Shown piece after piece: positions 62,225 through 64,000 of a DNA stretch of 64,000 nucleotides. Source of the DNA: JACCSI01 sp035575715. Its GTDB lineage: Bacteria; Acidobacteriota; Vicinamibacteria; Vicinamibacterales; UBA2999. Position 1 is the first letter of the stretch. Every line of letters begins with the position of its first letter. The DNA is taken from positions 1 to 64,000 of the forward strand of contig DATLXN010000020.1 in NCBI GenBank assembly GCA_035575715.1, read 5' to 3'. The notes below the pieces were generated by a model. It saw only the letters and a list, made by a program, of their open reading frames with translations, did no database searches and was not told the DNA's origin. A program made the translations under genes and the position numbers.

Positions 62225-63468
62225 GCCGTGACCCACGCAATCTGCCGTGCGGTGATGCCGCTCACTAGAAATTCTTCAACTGCAATCGCCGGCGCCGCGA
62301 CCTGTCGATCGAGCGTCGACGGCAGCTCGATGGCAATCAACTCCGCGGCCTTGCCGGGCTCGATCGAGCCGATTTCGCTGGCAAACCCCAGTGCCTCTGC
62401 CCCGGCCAGCGTTGCGCTGTGCAACAGGGTCGCCGCCGGCACCCCCGGCGCCAGCGATCGCATTGTCTTGAGCTCGGCGAAGATGTTCAGATCGTCGACG
62501 CTGGCGAGACTGTCGGTCCCGACCGCGACCCGGACGCCGGACTCGTAAAATCGCGCAATCGGCGGCGCGCCGGCACCGACCCATTGGTTGCTGCGCGGGC
62601 AGGTGACGACGGTGCAGCCGAGTGTAGCAAGCCGCGACAGCGCCTCGCGACCAAGATGCACGCCGTGGACGACGAGCGTGCCTGAGTCGAGCATGTGCAT
62701 GCGATCGAGATACTCCACCGGGCCACAGCCCGGGGTCGGCCAGTCGTCTCGCCACGACCCGACCAATCTGAGCAGGCCGGGCCACGGGCCGGTGCCCGAC
62801 TCGAGAAATTGGACTTCGCCATCTGACTCGGCAAGGTGCACGCTCATGATCGGCGGGTCGTTGGCGTCGACGGCCGCGCGAATCGCGGTGAAGAGTTCAG
62901 GCGACACGGAATACGGCGCGTGAGGTGCCAGTGAGACCTTGACCCGGTTGCCCCCCTCTGTCTTCGCCTGTTGGCGTGCCGCTGCCGTGTCGGCGACGCT
63001 GCGGCCATGCGCGAGGTTGAAGCCGAGGAGTTCGTGGAAGACCAGCCCGCGCAGGCCGTGGTTGAGCAGCGGGATGATCGAGGTCAGCGAGTTGGTGATG
63101 TCACCAATCAGCGCCGTTCCGAACTCGCGCGCTTCGCGGCAGCCTGACCTCGACGCATCGATCATGCTCTGATCGTCGGCGCGCTCGCGGCGGCCGCCGC
63201 GCACCGCCATCAGCTGCTTGACCCAATCAGTGAAGACCGCCGCTGGGGGCACGTTCCCCCGCAGCCCGGATAATTCGAGGTGGGTGTGGGCATTGACGAC
63301 GCCCGGCATCAGCGCCACCCGCCCAAGGTCGCGCACCGACCCGCCGGGTGGCGCGTCGGGCTCGCCGCCGACGCGTGTAATACGGCCGTCTTCAACCTCC
63401 ACCCATCCGTCGCGCACAGGCGCCTGGGCCACCGGGCACACCCAGGCGGCCCGAAAAATGGTGCTCAT
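62221..63468 (-). CDS. Amidohydrolase, probable aminodeoxyfutalosine deaminase (MqnF-like)
   Basis: A 415-residue amidohydrolase. Metal sites: GVVNAHTHLELSGLRG (HxH near 60-62), MSVHLAESDGEVQFLES (His near 211), LVVHGVHLGREAL, and VAVGTDSLASVDDLNIFAEL (catalytic Asp near 313). LAPHAPYSVSPELF is typical of this deaminase group. Position between mqnC and ubiA/ubiE supports aminodeoxyfutalosine as substrate. The other amidohydrolase in the window (22128-23444) lacks this context. Confidence 0.85.
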   Translation of the reverse strand: MSTIFRAAWVCPVAQAPVRDGWVEVEDGRITRVGGEPDAPPGGSVRDLGRVALMPGVVNAHTHLELSGLRGNVPPAAVFTDWVKQLMAVRGGRRERADDQSMIDASRSGCREAREFGTALIGDITNSLTSIIPLLNHGLRGLVFHELLGFNLAHGRSVADTAAARQQAKTEGGNRVKVSLAPHAPYSVSPELFTAIRAAVDANDPPIMSVHLAESDGEVQFLESGTGPWPGLLRLVGSWRDDWPTPGCGPVEYLDRMHMLDSGTLVVHGVHLGREALSRLATLGCTVVTCPRSNQWVGAGAPPIARFYESGVRVAVGTDSLASVDDLNIFAELKTMRSLAPGVPAATLLHSATLAGAEALGFASEIGSIEPGKAAELIAIELPSTLDRQVAAPAIAVEEFLVSGITARQIAWVTA

Positions 63469-63478
63469 TGAGGCGGAC

Positions 63479-64000
63479 TTAAGTGGTTTGGCGCAGCCGC
63501 TTGCCGGCGGCGCTGCGTGCGGGATAATTCATCAGTTCGGCGGGCACCGACGTGTCGCCGTCGACCCGGGCGGTCGCCAATTCGAGCATGCGCGGCACGT
63601 CGCGCAAGCGGAACATCGGATCGCCGAGAATGTCGTAATGCATGTTGCGGCGCTTGGCGACGAAGCCGGCGTCTTCCACGTTGCGGACGATTTCGACTTC
63701 GTCCATGCAGTAGCTCGCTCCAGCGGCCCGGACGACGTTTTCCTCGATCATCACGCTGCCCATGTCATTCGCACCGAACGCCAGACTGAGCTGACCGACT
63801 TTGCCGCCCTGGGTCACCCATGATGCTTGCAGGTTGTCGAAGTTATCCAGAATCAGACGTGCCAGCGCCAGCGTTCGGAGGTATTCGATACCAGTCGCTT
63901 CGCGGCCGCCCCGTTCGGTGTGCTCGGGTTGGTAGCTCCAGGTGATAAACGCGGTGAAGCCGCCGGTTTCGTCCTGCACCTCGCGCAACCGGAACATATG
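63479..64000 (-). CDS. mqnC: Dehypoxanthine futalosine cyclase MqnC (C-terminal part)
   Basis: The last 173 residues are visible; the gene continues off the right edge. GFTAFITWSYQPEHTERGG, GIEYLRTLALARLILDNFDNLQASWVTQGGKVGQLSLAFGANDMGSVMIEENVVRAAGA and the iron-sulfur-family end RRNMHYDIL match the C-terminal half of MqnC, a radical SAM enzyme. The radical SAM CxxxCxxC motif lies outside the window. It stands 10 nt upstream of the mqnF-like gene. Confidence 0.92.
   Translation of the reverse strand, partial: HMFRLREVQDETGGFTAFITWSYQPEHTERGGREATGIEYLRTLALARLILDNFDNLQASWVTQGGKVGQLSLAFGANDMGSVMIEENVVRAAGASYCMDEVEIVRNVEDAGFVAKRRNMHYDILGDPMFRLRDVPRMLELATARVDGDTSVPAELMNYPARSAAGKRLRQTT

Overview
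The window is a gene-dense, high-GC bacterial chromosome segment made almost entirely of housekeeping genes. There is no phage, transposase, CRISPR array or rRNA. The gene set points to a diderm: an LptE-type lipoprotein, a bifunctional penicillin-binding protein and a TonB/TolA-type protein. It makes menaquinone by the futalosine route (mqnC, an mqnF-like deaminase, a ubiA-like prenyltransferase, ubiE) and carries bacillithiol synthase bshC. It also has an ETF/ETF:quinone oxidoreductase set, Ser/Thr protein kinases and a PEGA-domain pseudokinase. Together these suggest Acidobacteriota, perhaps the Vicinamibacteria. That placement is inference from gene content and was not tested by a search.

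Layout. 1-600: the end of an unrecognised gene, then tRNA-Cys and tRNA-Gly on the minus strand. 608-7314 (minus): galT, yraN, a class III aminotransferase, cysS, a small unknown gene, ribF, a metallo-hydrolase and a DUF1844 gene. 7380-8219 (plus): mazG. 8228-17108 (minus): comEC with a frameshift, carB, carA and a PEGA pseudokinase. 17134-27181 (plus): bshC, a class A PBP, xdhC, an amidohydrolase and the heat-shock cluster hrcA-grpE-dnaJ-prmA, with a CIRCE operator and no dnaK. 27194-32164 (minus): an RsbW-like kinase, a STAS antagonist, glgP, a DUF1028 gene and rsmE. 32189-39995 (plus): a Ser/Thr kinase, ilvE, pilT, recX, alaS, a lytic transglycosylase and rpsT. 40093-56006 (minus): holA, lptE, leuS, an HDAC-like deacetylase, a DUF374 acyltransferase, etfD-etfA-etfB, fabF-acpP-fabG-fabD-plsX-rpmF-yceD and dgt. 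56095-56994 (plus): a metallo-beta-lactamase-fold hydrolase. 57064-64000 (minus): deoB, hfq, miaA, a 27-residue membrane peptide, a TonB-like gene, and ubiE-ubiA-mqnF-mqnC.

Coupling. Many genes overlap by 4 bp or less (fabD/fabG, plsX/fabD, etfB/etfA, grpE/dnaJ, ubiA/ubiE, TonB-like/small peptide). This supports long translationally coupled operons for lipid synthesis and beta-oxidation electron transfer, and for menaquinone synthesis. Several starts lie about 6 nt after a TANNNT box with no Shine-Dalgarno sequence, which suggests leaderless transcripts (xdhC, alaS, rsmE, possibly bshC).

The most unusual signal is in the gaps. About twenty junctions carry arrays of short words with 6-9 bp periods, mostly 7 or 8. 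Usually a left arm is followed by a reverse-complementary right arm, giving long potential hairpins. Some word families recur at distant loci, and several arrays run into gene ends or signal peptides. They resemble the heptanucleotide STRR elements known from cyanobacteria, but here they sit in what looks like an acidobacterial genome.
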